From the NCBI GenBank assembly GCA_963691835.1, contig OY829383.1, positions 4,092,001 to 4,156,000 of the forward strand: a stretch of 64,000 nucleotides of DNA, given 5' to 3'. Shown here piece by piece: positions 50,739-59,792 of this stretch. The notes under the pieces are model-generated. The model was given only the letters and a program-made list of their open reading frames with translations, ran no database searches and was not told where the DNA came from. The position numbers were made by a program, and so were the translations under genes. The DNA comes from G963691835 sp963691835 (lineage in GTDB: Bacteria; Pseudomonadota; Alphaproteobacteria; Thalassobaculales; Thalassobaculaceae). Position 1 is the first letter of the stretch, and every line of letters starts with the position of its first letter.

Positions 50739-51466
50739 CCCGCAGCGGCGCCGAACCGCCGCTCACGCTGACCGAACTCGTCGATCGCCGCCTCCAAGTC
50801 GGGGCGGGAGAAATCCGGCCAATAGGTGTCGACAAAAACAAATTCAGTATAGGCGCACTGCCAAAGCATGAAGTTGGAGATGCGCTTCTCGCCGCTTGTC
50901 CGGATCAAAAGATCCGGGTCTGGAATCCCGGTGGTCTCCAACCGTCCTGCGAGCGTCGCCTCATCAATCGACTCCGGGCAAAGACGACCGGCAGCAACAT
51001 CCTTTGCCAAAGCCCGCGCAGCATTCGCGACTTCGGCCCGGCCGCCGTAACTCAGAGCGATCGTCAGATTGAGGATCGTGTTTCCTTCGGTTGTCCGCTC
51101 GGCCTGCTCAATCAGGGCAACGATGTCGTCGTCCAGCCGCTCACGCTCGCCGATCACACGGAATCGGACCCCCTGCTTGTGGAGTTCCGCGATCTCACGG
51201 CTGAGATAGCTTCGGAGAAGCCCCATAAGGTCGCCGATCTCCGCCAGCGGGCGTTTCCAGTTCTCCGACGAGAAGCCAAAGAGGGTCAGATAGCCAACGC
51301 CGAGATCGATGGAGTCCCTAACCGTTCGTTTCACCGCTTCCGCACCGCGATGGTGACCGGCGGTCCGTGGCAGTCCCCGCGCCCGCGCCCAACGGCCATT
51401 GCCGTCCATGATGACGGCAACGTGGAGTGGCGCCAGTTCGGCGCGGGTATCTGCGGCTAGTTGCAT
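50735..51466 (-). CDS. uppS: Undecaprenyl diphosphate synthase
   Basis: The cis-prenyltransferase makes the C55 carrier for peptidoglycan. MDGNGRWARARG with catalytic Asp21 and GHHRGAEAVK define the active site. TLFGFSSENWKRP, ALSYGGRAEV and DLLIRTSGEKRISNFMLWQ are also present. At 243 aa it is normal. It starts 5 nt after frr. Confidence 0.95.
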   Translation of the reverse strand: MQLAADTRAELAPLHVAVIMDGNGRWARARGLPRTAGHHRGAEAVKRTVRDSIDLGVGYLTLFGFSSENWKRPLAEIGDLMGLLRSYLSREIAELHKQGVRFRVIGERERLDDDIVALIEQAERTTEGNTILNLTIALSYGGRAEVANAARALAKDVAAGRLCPESIDEATLAGRLETTGIPDPDLLIRTSGEKRISNFMLWQCAYTEFVFVDTYWPDFSRPDLEAAIDEFGQRERRFGAAAG

Positions 51467-51471
51467 CCGGG

Positions 51472-52029
51472 TCAGACCTGCATGATCTCCTGGTCCTTGA
51501 CGGACAACGTTTCGTCGATCTTGGCGACGTGCGCATCCGTCATGGACTGGATTTCCTCTTCGTACATCCGTCGATCGTCTTGGCTCAGCTCACCATCCTT
51601 CTCGGCCTTCTTCAGGTCGTCCATGCCGTCGCGGCGGACGTTCCGGACAGCGATACGCGCGTTCTCGGCATACTTCGATGCAACTTTGGCAAGTTCGCGG
51701 CGCCGTTCTTCACTTAGATCCGGCAGCGGTACCCGAATGAGCTGTCCGTCCGTCTGGGGATTAAGGCCGAGATCCGCCTCTCGAATCGCCTTCTCCACCG
51801 CTTTGACCATGCTCTTGTCCCACACCTGGACCGTCAGCATGCGAGGTTCTGGTACGCCGACGGTACCGACCTGATTGACCGGCATTTTGGCCCCGTAGGC
51901 GTCGACCATGATTGGCTCCAGCAGCTGTGCTGAGGCCCGGCCGGTCCGTAGTCCCTGAAATTCCTTCTGGAGCGCCGTGAGCGCGCCGTCCATCCGGCGC
52001 TCGATATCGTCTAGGTCGGGCTCAGGCAT
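51472..52029 (-). CDS. frr: Ribosome recycling factor
   Basis: Start at 52029 (MPEPDLDDIERRMDGAL) overlaps the pyrH stop by 8 nt; the longer frame lies in pyrH. The 185-aa factor has LRTGRASAQLLEPIMVDAYG, VQVWDKSMVKAVEKAIREAD and PLPDLSEERRRELAKVASKY, all typical of RRF. It releases ribosomes after termination with EF-G. Confidence 0.95.
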   Translation of the reverse strand: MPEPDLDDIERRMDGALTALQKEFQGLRTGRASAQLLEPIMVDAYGAKMPVNQVGTVGVPEPRMLTVQVWDKSMVKAVEKAIREADLGLNPQTDGQLIRVPLPDLSEERRRELAKVASKYAENARIAVRNVRRDGMDDLKKAEKDGELSQDDRRMYEEEIQSMTDAHVAKIDETLSVKDQEIMQV

Positions 52030-52780
52030 CGTCTCCCTCTTCGTCAATGATCGTAAAGCGGCCTTCGCCTTGGATAACCTCAGCGAATGCACCGTCATTG
52101 TGGATCGAAAAGACGAGGATCGGAATGCGATTCTCACGGGCGAGCGAAATTGCGGACGCGTCCATCACCTTCAGATCACGGCGAAGGACGTCCATATAGC
52201 TCAAGCGGTCGTACCGGCGGGCGTCTTCGACCTTCTCCGGATCGGCGTCGTAGACACCGTCGACCTTAGTGGCCTTCAGCATCGCGTCGCACCCCATTTC
52301 GACCGCGCGAAGTGCCGCGGCCGTGTCAGTGGTGAAGAACGGGTTCCCGGTACCGGCGGCGAAAATCACCACCCTTTTCTTCTCCATGTGCCGGACCGCG
52401 CGGCGCCGGATGTAGGGCTCGCACATGGCGGACATCTCGAGGGCTGACTGAACCCGCGTCTGCACGCCCAGGCGTTCGATCGCGGCCTGCATCGCCAGCG
52501 CGTTCATCACGGTCGCCAGCATGCCCATGTAGTCGGCCGTGGCCCGTTCCATTCCGGCGGCGGCCCCGGACACACCGCGGAAGATGTTCCCGCCGCCGAT
52601 GACAAGGCAGACCTCGACGCCGAGATCGACAACGCTTTGGATTTCCCGGGCAACCCGGTCGACCATCTCCGGGTCAAGGCCGTAGCTTTGCGAACCCATC
52701 AGGGCTTCGCCGGAAATTTTCAGGAGGACCCGGCGGTACTTCGGGCTGCTCCGGTGTTCGTGTTTCAGCAACGCCATCAC
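52022..52780 (-). CDS. pyrH: UMP kinase
   Basis: The 252-aa amino acid kinase-fold enzyme phosphorylates UMP. It has RRVLLKISGEALMGSQ, LVIGGGNIFRGV, DYMGMLATVMNALAMQ, FAAGTGNPFFTTDTAAALRA and ATKVDGVYDADP. A Met-Met start is present. Gene order tsf-pyrH-frr is conserved in bacteria. Confidence 0.96.
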   Translation of the reverse strand: MMALLKHEHRSSPKYRRVLLKISGEALMGSQSYGLDPEMVDRVAREIQSVVDLGVEVCLVIGGGNIFRGVSGAAAGMERATADYMGMLATVMNALAMQAAIERLGVQTRVQSALEMSAMCEPYIRRRAVRHMEKKRVVIFAAGTGNPFFTTDTAAALRAVEMGCDAMLKATKVDGVYDADPEKVEDARRYDRLSYMDVLRRDLKVMDASAISLARENRIPILVFSIHNDGAFAEVIQGEGRFTIIDEEGDDA

Positions 52781-52824
52781 CTGGTCCTCCTGATTGTCTA
52801 AGCCGATTGCCTCCGTCTTCCCGA

Positions 52825-53748
52825 TCAGCTGGCCAGCTGAGCCGCGACTTCGGAGGCGAAGTCTTTCTCTTCGCGCTCAATGCCCTCACCGAGCACCATG
52901 CGCGTGAAACCGGTGAGCTCGACAGGAGCGCCAACGTCTTTCGACACGCCCTCGACGACCTTGGACACCTTGGTCTCGTTATCGATCACGAAGGTCTGCT
53001 CCAGCAGAACGACTTCCTGATAGAACTTGCGAATCCGGCCCTCGACCATCTTCTCGACGATCTCGTCCGGCTTGCCGGAGGCTTTCGCCTGATCGATCAG
53101 AACCTGACGCTCACGATCGACCGAGGTCGGGTCGAGATCATCGACGCTCAGGCTCTGCGGGGCGGTTGCGGCGACGTGCATCGCGACCTGCTTGCCGAGT
53201 GTTTCCAGCGCCTCGCCGGAGGCGGAGGACTTCACACCCACGAGCACACCGATCTTGCCAAGGCCGGACGCAACCGCGCTGTGCACATAGGAAACGACAA
53301 CGCCTTCCGGGACCTCAACGATCTCGGCACGCCGGATGGACATGTTCTCGCCGATGGTCGCGATATTGTGGGTGAGCTGCTCGCCCACGGTCCGGCCCGT
53401 TTCCGGATACGCGACCGACTGAAGACCTTCGATGTCCGTGCCATGCTCCAGCACCAAACCGGCGAGAGTCCGGGCGAACGCCTGAAACTCCTCGTTCCGG
53501 GCGACGAAGTCGGTCTCAGAATTCACCTCGACGACCGCCCCCTTGGAGCCGGACGTGGCAACGGCGACCACACCCTCGGCCGCAACACGGCCCGACTTCT
53601 TTGCAGCCGCGGCCAAACCTTTCTTACGGAGCCAGTCGACCGCAGCCTCCAAGTCGCCGTCCGTCTCGTTCAGCGCCTTCTTGCAGTCCATCATGCCAGC
53701 GCCGGTCTTGTCCCGGAGCTCTTTCACCAGAGCAGCTGTCACAGCCAT
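52825..53748 (-). CDS. tsf: Elongation factor Ts
   Basis: The 307-aa guanine-exchange factor for EF-Tu begins with VTAALVKELRDKTGAGMMDC, the standard N-domain. VNSETDFVARNEEF in the core and QTFVIDNETKVSKVVE in the C-terminal part also match. A GAGGTGA ribosome site is present. It is downstream of rpsB, with a hairpin between them. Confidence 0.96.
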   Translation of the reverse strand: MAVTAALVKELRDKTGAGMMDCKKALNETDGDLEAAVDWLRKKGLAAAAKKSGRVAAEGVVAVATSGSKGAVVEVNSETDFVARNEEFQAFARTLAGLVLEHGTDIEGLQSVAYPETGRTVGEQLTHNIATIGENMSIRRAEIVEVPEGVVVSYVHSAVASGLGKIGVLVGVKSSASGEALETLGKQVAMHVAATAPQSLSVDDLDPTSVDRERQVLIDQAKASGKPDEIVEKMVEGRIRKFYQEVVLLEQTFVIDNETKVSKVVEGVSKDVGAPVELTGFTRMVLGEGIEREEKDFASEVAAQLAS

Positions 53749-53889
53749 CTTGTCACCTCTTCGCGAATGGCGGCGGGGCGCCGAGGGGTCGCCCGCTCAT
53801 GAAAGACCACCGCGCATCCGTGCGGTGATCCGAAGTCATCAAGCGGGTCGTCTCAGATCACCGGACCTGCCCGCTTCGTTATAAGCTAA

Positions 53890-53916
53890 CGGCGGCTCCA
53901 GAACGAGGAGCCGCCG
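53890..53916 (-). terminator. Hairpin between rpsB and tsf
   Basis: CGGCGGCTCC, a 7-nt loop and GGAGCCGCCG form a perfect 10-bp stem 27 nt after the rpsB stop. The minus-strand downstream sequence is TA-rich without a real T-run. It may be a partial terminator that tunes tsf relative to rpsB. Confidence 0.55.
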
Positions 53917-53942
53917 CCGCTAACCAGACGAATGCCGGTTCC

Positions 53943-54785
53943 TCAAGCGGTTGCGGACTCGCTCGCTTCCGCTTCCGGGGCCGCAGCCTCTTCCGGAGCT
54001 GATTCTGGGGCTTCCGATTCGGCTTCTTCAGCCTCGGCCAGAGCCGGCTCAACCGGTCCGTCTACGCTTTCGCCAACGTCTTCGCCATCGGCCATCAGCT
54101 CAGCCTGAAGGCCGGAGAGAACCGCATTGCCCACCAGCTCACAATAGAGAGTGATGGCCCGCATTGCGTCGTCGTTGCCCGGGATCGGGAACGCCACGCC
54201 CTCGGGATCGGAATTGCTGTCGACAACCGCCACGACCGGGATACCGAGGGTCTTGGCCTCTTGGATCGCCAGGCTTTCCTTATTGGTGTCGATGATGAAG
54301 AGGATGTCCGGCAGGCCACCCATCTCCTTGATGCCGCCGAGCGCGCGCTCCAGCTTCTCCTGCTCGCGCGTGAGGTTCAGAAGCTCTTTCTTGGTGAGTC
54401 CCTGGACGCCCCCGGCCATCTGTTCCTCAAGATCCTTCAGACGCTTGATGGAGTTGGAGATGGTTTTCCAGTTCGTCAGCATGCCACCGAGCCAGCGGTG
54501 GTTGACGAAGTACTGACCGGTGCGGCGTGCCGTGTCGGCGACGGTGTCGGCGGCCTGGCGCTTGGTGCCGACCATGAGAACACGGCCGCCCTGCGCGGTC
54601 ACATCGCGGATCGCTTCCAGCGCCCGGTGCAGCAACGGCACGGTCTGCTGAAGGTCGAGGATGTGGATGTTGTTTCGGGTTCCGTAGATGAACTGCTTCA
54701 TCTTCGGGTTCCAACGACGGGTGTGGTGCCCGAAGTGGACGCCGGCTTCCAGGAGCTGGCGCATGGTAAAGGTCGGTGCTGCCAT
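53943..54785 (-). CDS. rpsB: 30S ribosomal protein S2
   Basis: The 280-aa protein has FTMRQLLEAGVHFGHHTRRW, GGRVLMVGTKRQAADTV, HRWLGGMLTNWKTI and IPGNDDAMRAI, all typical of S2. The C-terminal tail is a long Ala/Glu-rich acidic extension, common in alphaproteobacteria. It opens the leftward chain that runs to lpxB. Confidence 0.96.
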   Translation of the reverse strand: MAAPTFTMRQLLEAGVHFGHHTRRWNPKMKQFIYGTRNNIHILDLQQTVPLLHRALEAIRDVTAQGGRVLMVGTKRQAADTVADTARRTGQYFVNHRWLGGMLTNWKTISNSIKRLKDLEEQMAGGVQGLTKKELLNLTREQEKLERALGGIKEMGGLPDILFIIDTNKESLAIQEAKTLGIPVVAVVDSNSDPEGVAFPIPGNDDAMRAITLYCELVGNAVLSGLQAELMADGEDVGESVDGPVEPALAEAEEAESEAPESAPEEAAAPEAEASESATA

Positions 54786-55043
54786 CTGAGGGCCTTCTCT
54801 TTTCCGGTTGTGCCTCCACGAACCCTCTCAAGCCGGAGCCCGAGACCGGAGCGCAGGTAACCGAAATCGCCGGCGCATGTTCGTGTGTGAAGTAAAGTGC
54901 GGCGGGTCTTACTCCCAATGGGGCGAGAACACAACCCCAACCCAGCATCCCCAATGAATAGGTAGGTCGCCGCGCCCCGAAACTGGTCCGGTTCGTGCTT
55001 TTGGTCCGGCTAAGACCAGGATTTGCCGACCGGAGCGACCGCC

Positions 55044-55442
55044 ATGCCCTTCTCCTTCCGCCGCTACATCGCCTTGAACGCCGTTCTTTGGCTTCTGACG
55101 CTTCTGGTGGCGATCACGCTCCCGGACTTTGTCGCCGCGAGCACTCCGAAACAGATCGGTGCGAAGGTTGCCGCAGAGCTTTGCCTATACGACGCCCGCC
55201 CCCAGATGCGCCTCGCCCCATCGGACGCCAGGTCCTACGCCTCTTTCGCGAAGGTTGATGGCGCGGTCGCAGATCGCCGCATGCCTAACGTCGTCGCTTT
55301 CTTCCAGAAGCGCGGTAAGAAGGCTCAGTGCATCAAGAAAAAGCCAAGCGGGGCGTTTGTGTGTGCCGAGGTGACGTCCGTCAACGCCTCGCTCGGCCAG
55401 GGGCGGTGGCAGCTCTGCCCGCCGGGAACCCCCTGGCCCTAA
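55044..55442 (+). CDS. Secreted hypothetical protein with four cysteines (132 aa)
   Basis: ATG at 55044 follows a GGAG site by 8 nt. A signal peptide (basic start, hydrophobic ALNAVLWLLTLLVAITLPDF, cleavage near VAAS) is clear. The mature protein is basic and has Cys in LCLYD, QCIKK, FVCAEV and LCPPG, which could form two disulfides. No family recognised. Convergent with the nitrile hydratase-like genes. Confidence 0.65.
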   Translation: MPFSFRRYIALNAVLWLLTLLVAITLPDFVAASTPKQIGAKVAAELCLYDARPQMRLAPSDARSYASFAKVDGAVADRRMPNVVAFFQKRGKKAQCIKKKPSGAFVCAEVTSVNASLGQGRWQLCPPGTPWP

Positions 55443-55463
55443 TTCACAGATACCGAGAGTGCT

Positions 55464-56165
55464 CTATTCCGCGGCTTCCGCTGCACGGTCGGCGCTGACT
55501 TCGGTGACGCCGATCATCGAGTCCCGGGTGATGATCGCCGCAAGCTCGGCTTCGGACATGCCGTCGGTACCGTCCGGCCGCATGGGCAGAACCATGTAGC
55601 GCATGTCGGCCGTGCTGTCGTGAACGCGCACTTCCCGCCCGGCACTAATTTCCGTCCCAAATTCTGATAGGACCTTTCTGGGCTCCCGGACCGCCCGTGA
55701 GCGGTAGGCCCGGCTCTTATACCAATCCGGCGGAATGCCAAGGATCCAGCGCGGGTAGCACGAGCACAGGGTGCAGACGACCATGTTGTGGACCTCTGGC
55801 GTGTTCTCAAGCACCACAAGGTGCATCGGCCCGATGTCGTGCCCGATTTCCTCGATCGCCGCCTTGGGATCGGAGATCAGCCGGGCCTTGTAGTCCGGAT
55901 CGACCCAGGCCTTCGCGACGGCAGCCGCACCATTGGCAGGCGTCCGGGCGTCCATATCCTCCACCTGACGACGGATGTCGTCGGCGGTCAGATGGCCCTT
56001 TTCGATCAGGAGTTCCCGGACCGCCTCTTCCATCAAGCGGTAGTAGGTCATCGTATCGTCCGCATCGGGACGATGGGGATGATGGTGATCGGGATCGTAA
56101 GGGTGGAGATGGTCGTGGCCATGCCCATGCCCATGTTCATGGTCGTGATGATGGTCGCCGCTCAT
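55464..56165 (-). CDS. Nitrile hydratase alpha / thiocyanate hydrolase gamma-like subunit, cobalt type
   Basis: The metal-site signature is VCTLCSC with Cys131, Cys134 and Cys136; Thr after the first Cys is the cobalt form. CYPRWILGIPPDWYKSRAYR and VREPRKVL follow, as in both NHase alpha and SCNase gamma. The first 31 residues contain 14 His and several Asp, an unusual metal-binding head. Residues 38-130 give the normal helical N-domain. It is coupled by ATGA to the beta C-half gene. The substrate, nitrile or thiocyanate, cannot be decided from sequence. Confidence 0.88.
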   Translation of the reverse strand: MSGDHHHDHEHGHGHGHDHLHPYDPDHHHPHRPDADDTMTYYRLMEEAVRELLIEKGHLTADDIRRQVEDMDARTPANGAAAVAKAWVDPDYKARLISDPKAAIEEIGHDIGPMHLVVLENTPEVHNMVVCTLCSCYPRWILGIPPDWYKSRAYRSRAVREPRKVLSEFGTEISAGREVRVHDSTADMRYMVLPMRPDGTDGMSEAELAAIITRDSMIGVTEVSADRAAEAAE

Positions 56166-56473
56166 GCCGCTGCCTGCCCCGCATCGGGTTCAAGCCAAAA
56201 GTCGTAGATCTCGATTTCCATGGTGTCCTCCGCCGGCCCGTCATAGTCGGGCCAGACGTCCTTCTGCCGGAATCGGACACGGTAGAGGGTTTGCGCCGGA
56301 AGGCCGTCGAGGCCGTAGGCGAGCTGTTCGGGGTTCGGAAAATCCCCGCAGATGCGCTCAACCTCTCCGCTATGTCCCCGGATGTACGTCGGGGTGCGCA
56401 CATGGGTTGGCGGCACCGGAGGATACGCTTCCCGGACCTTCACCCGTTCACCGACGGCGAAACGTCCCATCAC
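56162..56473 (-). CDS. Nitrile hydratase beta C-terminal-half / SCNase alpha-like subunit
   Basis: The 103-aa protein corresponds to the SH3-like C-terminal domain of NHase beta: FAVGERVKVREAYPPVPPTH, TPTYIRGHSGEVERICG, LYRVRFRQKDVWPD and IEIYDFWLEP. It is a separate gene, overlapping its neighbours by ATGA on both sides. Three-gene enzymes with split beta are known in thiocyanate hydrolase and toyocamycin nitrile hydratase. Confidence 0.85.
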   Translation of the reverse strand: MMGRFAVGERVKVREAYPPVPPTHVRTPTYIRGHSGEVERICGDFPNPEQLAYGLDGLPAQTLYRVRFRQKDVWPDYDGPAEDTMEIEIYDFWLEPDAGQAAA

Positions 56474-56808
56474 GCCACCTCCTTGCCATCAGGATAGCGG
56501 GCCTTGACCTCTTCCATCTTGCGGCCGAGCTCGTCCGGCGTGAACACGCCCCGATCCAGCAGCGACGTGGTGATCGACTGAATCCAGCGCTCATAATAAG
56601 TCATCTTCTCATAGGCATCCGGCGGCAGTGCCTCGATACCCTTGCGGAGCTGATCCACAGTCATAAAGGCGAGCTTGTTCGAGCAAAGACGCAGCAAGGC
56701 GTCCACCCGCTTCTCCCAAAGAACGTAGTCGTGCTCCTCCCGGTCGATCTCTCCGGCGGGCAGGCCGCCCATATCGTGCACGCCGCGTGCTGTGAAATCC
56801 CGCTCCAT
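56470..56808 (-). CDS. Nitrile hydratase beta N-terminal-half / SCNase beta-like subunit
   Basis: Start at 56808 has a GGAGG site 9 nt upstream; the longer frame adds nothing natural. The 112-aa protein has RGVHDMGGLPAGEIDREEHD, WEKRVDALLRL, EALPPDAYEKMTYYERWIQS and a C-terminal helix with TPDELGRKMEEV. This matches the helical N-terminal domain of NHase beta. It also resembles NHase activator proteins, which share this fold. Confidence 0.83.
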   Translation of the reverse strand: MERDFTARGVHDMGGLPAGEIDREEHDYVLWEKRVDALLRLCSNKLAFMTVDQLRKGIEALPPDAYEKMTYYERWIQSITTSLLDRGVFTPDELGRKMEEVKARYPDGKEVA

Positions 56809-56885
56809 GGGCTTGTCCCTCCCCTTTGAATGCTCTGCGAACGATGTCGAAAGAAAGCCACTGCCGCAAGCCGGGTGGCCGCTCT

Positions 56886-58421
56886 TCACTTAGGCCATAT
56901 GGCCTGTTCTCCATCGAGCGGGAAGACCGGGCGCGGGAGATACTGCCAATCGAAAGTCGAAAGATTGGGGGACGTCAGCCCCGGCACATCGACCTCGATG
57001 ATCCGCTCTGGCGGGAACATGTGGGAGAAGCCAGCCCTGAAATGGCCCCGGCTCTTGACCACCATGGAGCGGGCGCCATCCGGATCCAGACCGAGGAACT
57101 TCATGTAGTCCGGGCTGAGGCATTGCGTTCGCTTCGAGATACAAACCACTGTAATTCCGCCAATTTTAAGGGCGGCCGTATCGCCCAAATCGACGGTCTT
57201 ACCCGCGACCATGCCGTGGGAGCCGACAAAGACCCCATCGGACAAAGCCAGGACCTCCGCATCGACGTCGAGCGGCTCGGACCGCGCGTCTGTCTCTTCC
57301 GAGTTTAGCGTTATCGACAGCTTGGCCCCTACTCCGGCGGTCTTCGCGGCCTGGACAGCCGCCCGGTCGTAGAAGACGGCCATTAGGCAATCGGTCACAC
57401 CAGCCTCGAGGAACGCTTTCAGGATGTAGGTTGTGTTTCCCCGGCCACCGCCACCGGGATTGTCCGCCGGATCTGCGAACAGAAGCGTCGGTGAGGTCGT
57501 GTCGTCAGCAACCGCTTTCGCTTGGGCCGTTGCCGCGTCCAGCGCCGTCATCCGGGGAACGTAGCGGTGCCGGTCCGCCCATCCGGCCGCAGCCAGTTCC
57601 TCACACAACCGGTCCGCCTTCATCTGATCGCCGCGCGTTGTCACGATCACCGTCATTCCGTTTTTCGGCGTATCGCAGAAGGCAAAGCCCGACAGGATCG
57701 TGACGTTGAGGACGTCCGCATCGATCTTCGTTTGGCCAAGACGGATCAGATCGCCGTACGGGTGACCCTCAGCCGTGAGTTGGGTGACCGACGGCGCCAC
57801 GAGCGGAAGGCGGATGCGGGACTTGGCGGTCTTGACGCCTCCGACCAGCTCGAGCATCGCCCGGGCCGCCTCTTCTCCCCGTTCCCGGAGATCGACGTGA
57901 GGGTTCGTGCGGTAGCCGATCATGAGATCGGTCGCCTCCATCATCTCATCGGAGACGTTCGCGTGCAGGTCGAGGGTCGCGATCACCGGCACCCCCTCAC
58001 CTACAACCCGGCGAACGAGTGCGAACACCTCCCCGTCCGGGTCGTGGGTATGAACGGCGCATGCCCCGCCATGTTGGCAGATGTACACCCCATCGACCGG
58101 CATCAGAGCCCGCAGCCTTTCCTCGGTCTCAGCCAGATATTCGTTGAAGAATGCTTCTTCGACCGGTCCCGCAGGGGTGGATCCGATGACGAGCACGGGT
58201 GCGTCCTCCCAGCCCCCGGGACCGCCGGTTTCCGCGTCCATCACCGAATAGAATCCGGGAATGCCGAGATGGATGCTCGGGTGCTCGGCCCTCGCCTGCT
58301 CCCGGATCGTCTCCCCGGCGAACCACATGTTTTCTTCGAAGTCCTGGCGGCTGCACGGCATCGCGAACCGGTTGCTCTCCAGATTGAACCCTAGAATGGC
58401 GATCCGTTTCCGCTGGGCCAT
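56886..58421 (-). CDS. M81-family metallopeptidase (MlrC-like)
   Basis: The 511-aa protein belongs to the MlrC/M81 family, named for the last step of microcystin linear-peptide degradation. It has IAILGFNLESNRFA, VYICQHGGACAV, zinc ligands in ATLDLHANVSDEM (Asp151, His153) and IGYRTNPHVDLRERGEEAA (His175). DPADNPGGGGRGNTTYILKA is the C-domain. Most family members have unknown substrates. It is 77 nt upstream of the nitrile hydratase-like genes and may share their transcript. Confidence 0.88.
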   Translation of the reverse strand: MAQRKRIAILGFNLESNRFAMPCSRQDFEENMWFAGETIREQARAEHPSIHLGIPGFYSVMDAETGGPGGWEDAPVLVIGSTPAGPVEEAFFNEYLAETEERLRALMPVDGVYICQHGGACAVHTHDPDGEVFALVRRVVGEGVPVIATLDLHANVSDEMMEATDLMIGYRTNPHVDLRERGEEAARAMLELVGGVKTAKSRIRLPLVAPSVTQLTAEGHPYGDLIRLGQTKIDADVLNVTILSGFAFCDTPKNGMTVIVTTRGDQMKADRLCEELAAAGWADRHRYVPRMTALDAATAQAKAVADDTTSPTLLFADPADNPGGGGRGNTTYILKAFLEAGVTDCLMAVFYDRAAVQAAKTAGVGAKLSITLNSEETDARSEPLDVDAEVLALSDGVFVGSHGMVAGKTVDLGDTAALKIGGITVVCISKRTQCLSPDYMKFLGLDPDGARSMVVKSRGHFRAGFSHMFPPERIIEVDVPGLTSPNLSTFDWQYLPRPVFPLDGEQAIWPK

Positions 58422-58598
58422 GGCTGTCTCATCCCGCTTGTCTCACATCGAAGCTGGATCACAGCATCCGGGCCCGCCAACGTCAAAGCGAACAGACGTG
58501 AAAGTGGTCACAGGGGCCTATCGTTAGTGTGAGTTGCAGAACCCCTCGTCTTTTGGGCAAGGTCACCCCAGCCACGACCGAATGAGCGGGAGAACGCG

Positions 58599-59789
58599 AT
58601 GCGGGCTGCGATCGCAACCATGAACCTCTGGGCCGTCCTTGCCGCCCTAGGCCTGGCCGGATCGGGGTTTTGGTATGTGGGCAGTGCGACCACAGAGAAG
58701 CGAATGGTGCTGTTCGGCATCGCGCTTCTGCTTGGCATCACGCTGTATCACGCCTCCTTCGGGTTCACGTCCGCCTGGCGCCGTTTCATCGTGGAGCGGG
58801 ACGGCAAGGGCCTTCGGGCGCAGATGCTGATGCTGGCAATCGCCGTGGCGTTGTTCTTTCCCGCGCTGGCTATCGGAGAGGTCTTCGGCCAACGGGTCGG
58901 TGGGTTCGTCGCACCCGCGGGCACGTCCGTCTTGGTTGGGGCCTTCATCTTCGGGATCGGCATGCAGATGGGCGGCGGTTGTGCCAGCGGCACCCTTTTC
59001 ACCGTCGGCGGTGGCTCCACCCGGATGCTGATCACGCTGCTGTTCTTCGTCATCGGCTCGGTGATTGCAACGGCCCACATGGACTTCTGGCTCGATCTGC
59101 CGCGTTTCCGGCCCTATTCGGTGGTCAAGAACTGGGGGCTGTGGCCCGCTTTGGCGGGAAACCTGGCCCTCTTCGGCAGCATCGCCTGGCTCGCCTGGTA
59201 CTTCGACAAGGACCGCCGCGCGGAGGCCGACACCCTAAAGGCGGTCAGAACCGACCGGGGCGTTGGCGAGTGGATCCGGGTTGCCCTTCAGGGCCCTTGG
59301 CCGATCATTTGGGGAGCGGTTCTCTTGGCCGTCCTCAACTTCGCGACCCTGGCCATCGCCGGCCGGCCATGGGGCATCACCTCCGGCTTCGCGCTTTGGG
59401 GGGCGAAGCTGTTCGATACGGTGGGCATCGGGGTCACAGAGTGGCCGTACTGGTCAGGTGGGCGCCTCCGTTCCGTCGAGCGTGACCTCGTCTACAATCT
59501 GACCTCGGTCATGAATGTCGGGATCATGATTGGCGCGTTCCTAGCCGCGGGACTGGCCGGAAAGTTCGCGCCCACATGGCGGCTCTCCCGGACCGACGTG
59601 CTGACCGCGGTGATCGGGGGCCTGATGCTGGGCTATGGTGCCCGCCTCGCCTTCGGCTGCAACATCGGCGCGTTCTTCAGCGGCATCGCGTCCGGCAGCC
59701 TGCATGGCTGGCTCTGGCTCATCGCAGGCTTCGCCGGCAACATCATCGGCACCAAACTCCGGCCCTTCGTGGGGCTGTCGCGGGTTTAG
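58599..59789 (+). CDS. YeeE/YedE-family sulfur transporter
   Basis: The 396-aa membrane protein has about nine to ten helices and the two YeeE motifs with Cys: MQMGGGCASGTLF (near residue 130) and RLAFGCNIGAFFSGIASGSL (near 350). The family takes up thiosulfate (TsuA-type) or related sulfur species. A GGGAG site precedes the ATG. It is divergent from the MlrC-like gene with 177 nt between starts, room for shared control. Confidence 0.88.
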   Translation: MRAAIATMNLWAVLAALGLAGSGFWYVGSATTEKRMVLFGIALLLGITLYHASFGFTSAWRRFIVERDGKGLRAQMLMLAIAVALFFPALAIGEVFGQRVGGFVAPAGTSVLVGAFIFGIGMQMGGGCASGTLFTVGGGSTRMLITLLFFVIGSVIATAHMDFWLDLPRFRPYSVVKNWGLWPALAGNLALFGSIAWLAWYFDKDRRAEADTLKAVRTDRGVGEWIRVALQGPWPIIWGAVLLAVLNFATLAIAGRPWGITSGFALWGAKLFDTVGIGVTEWPYWSGGRLRSVERDLVYNLTSVMNVGIMIGAFLAAGLAGKFAPTWRLSRTDVLTAVIGGLMLGYGARLAFGCNIGAFFSGIASGSLHGWLWLIAGFAGNIIGTKLRPFVGLSRV

Positions 59790-59792
59790 AGG

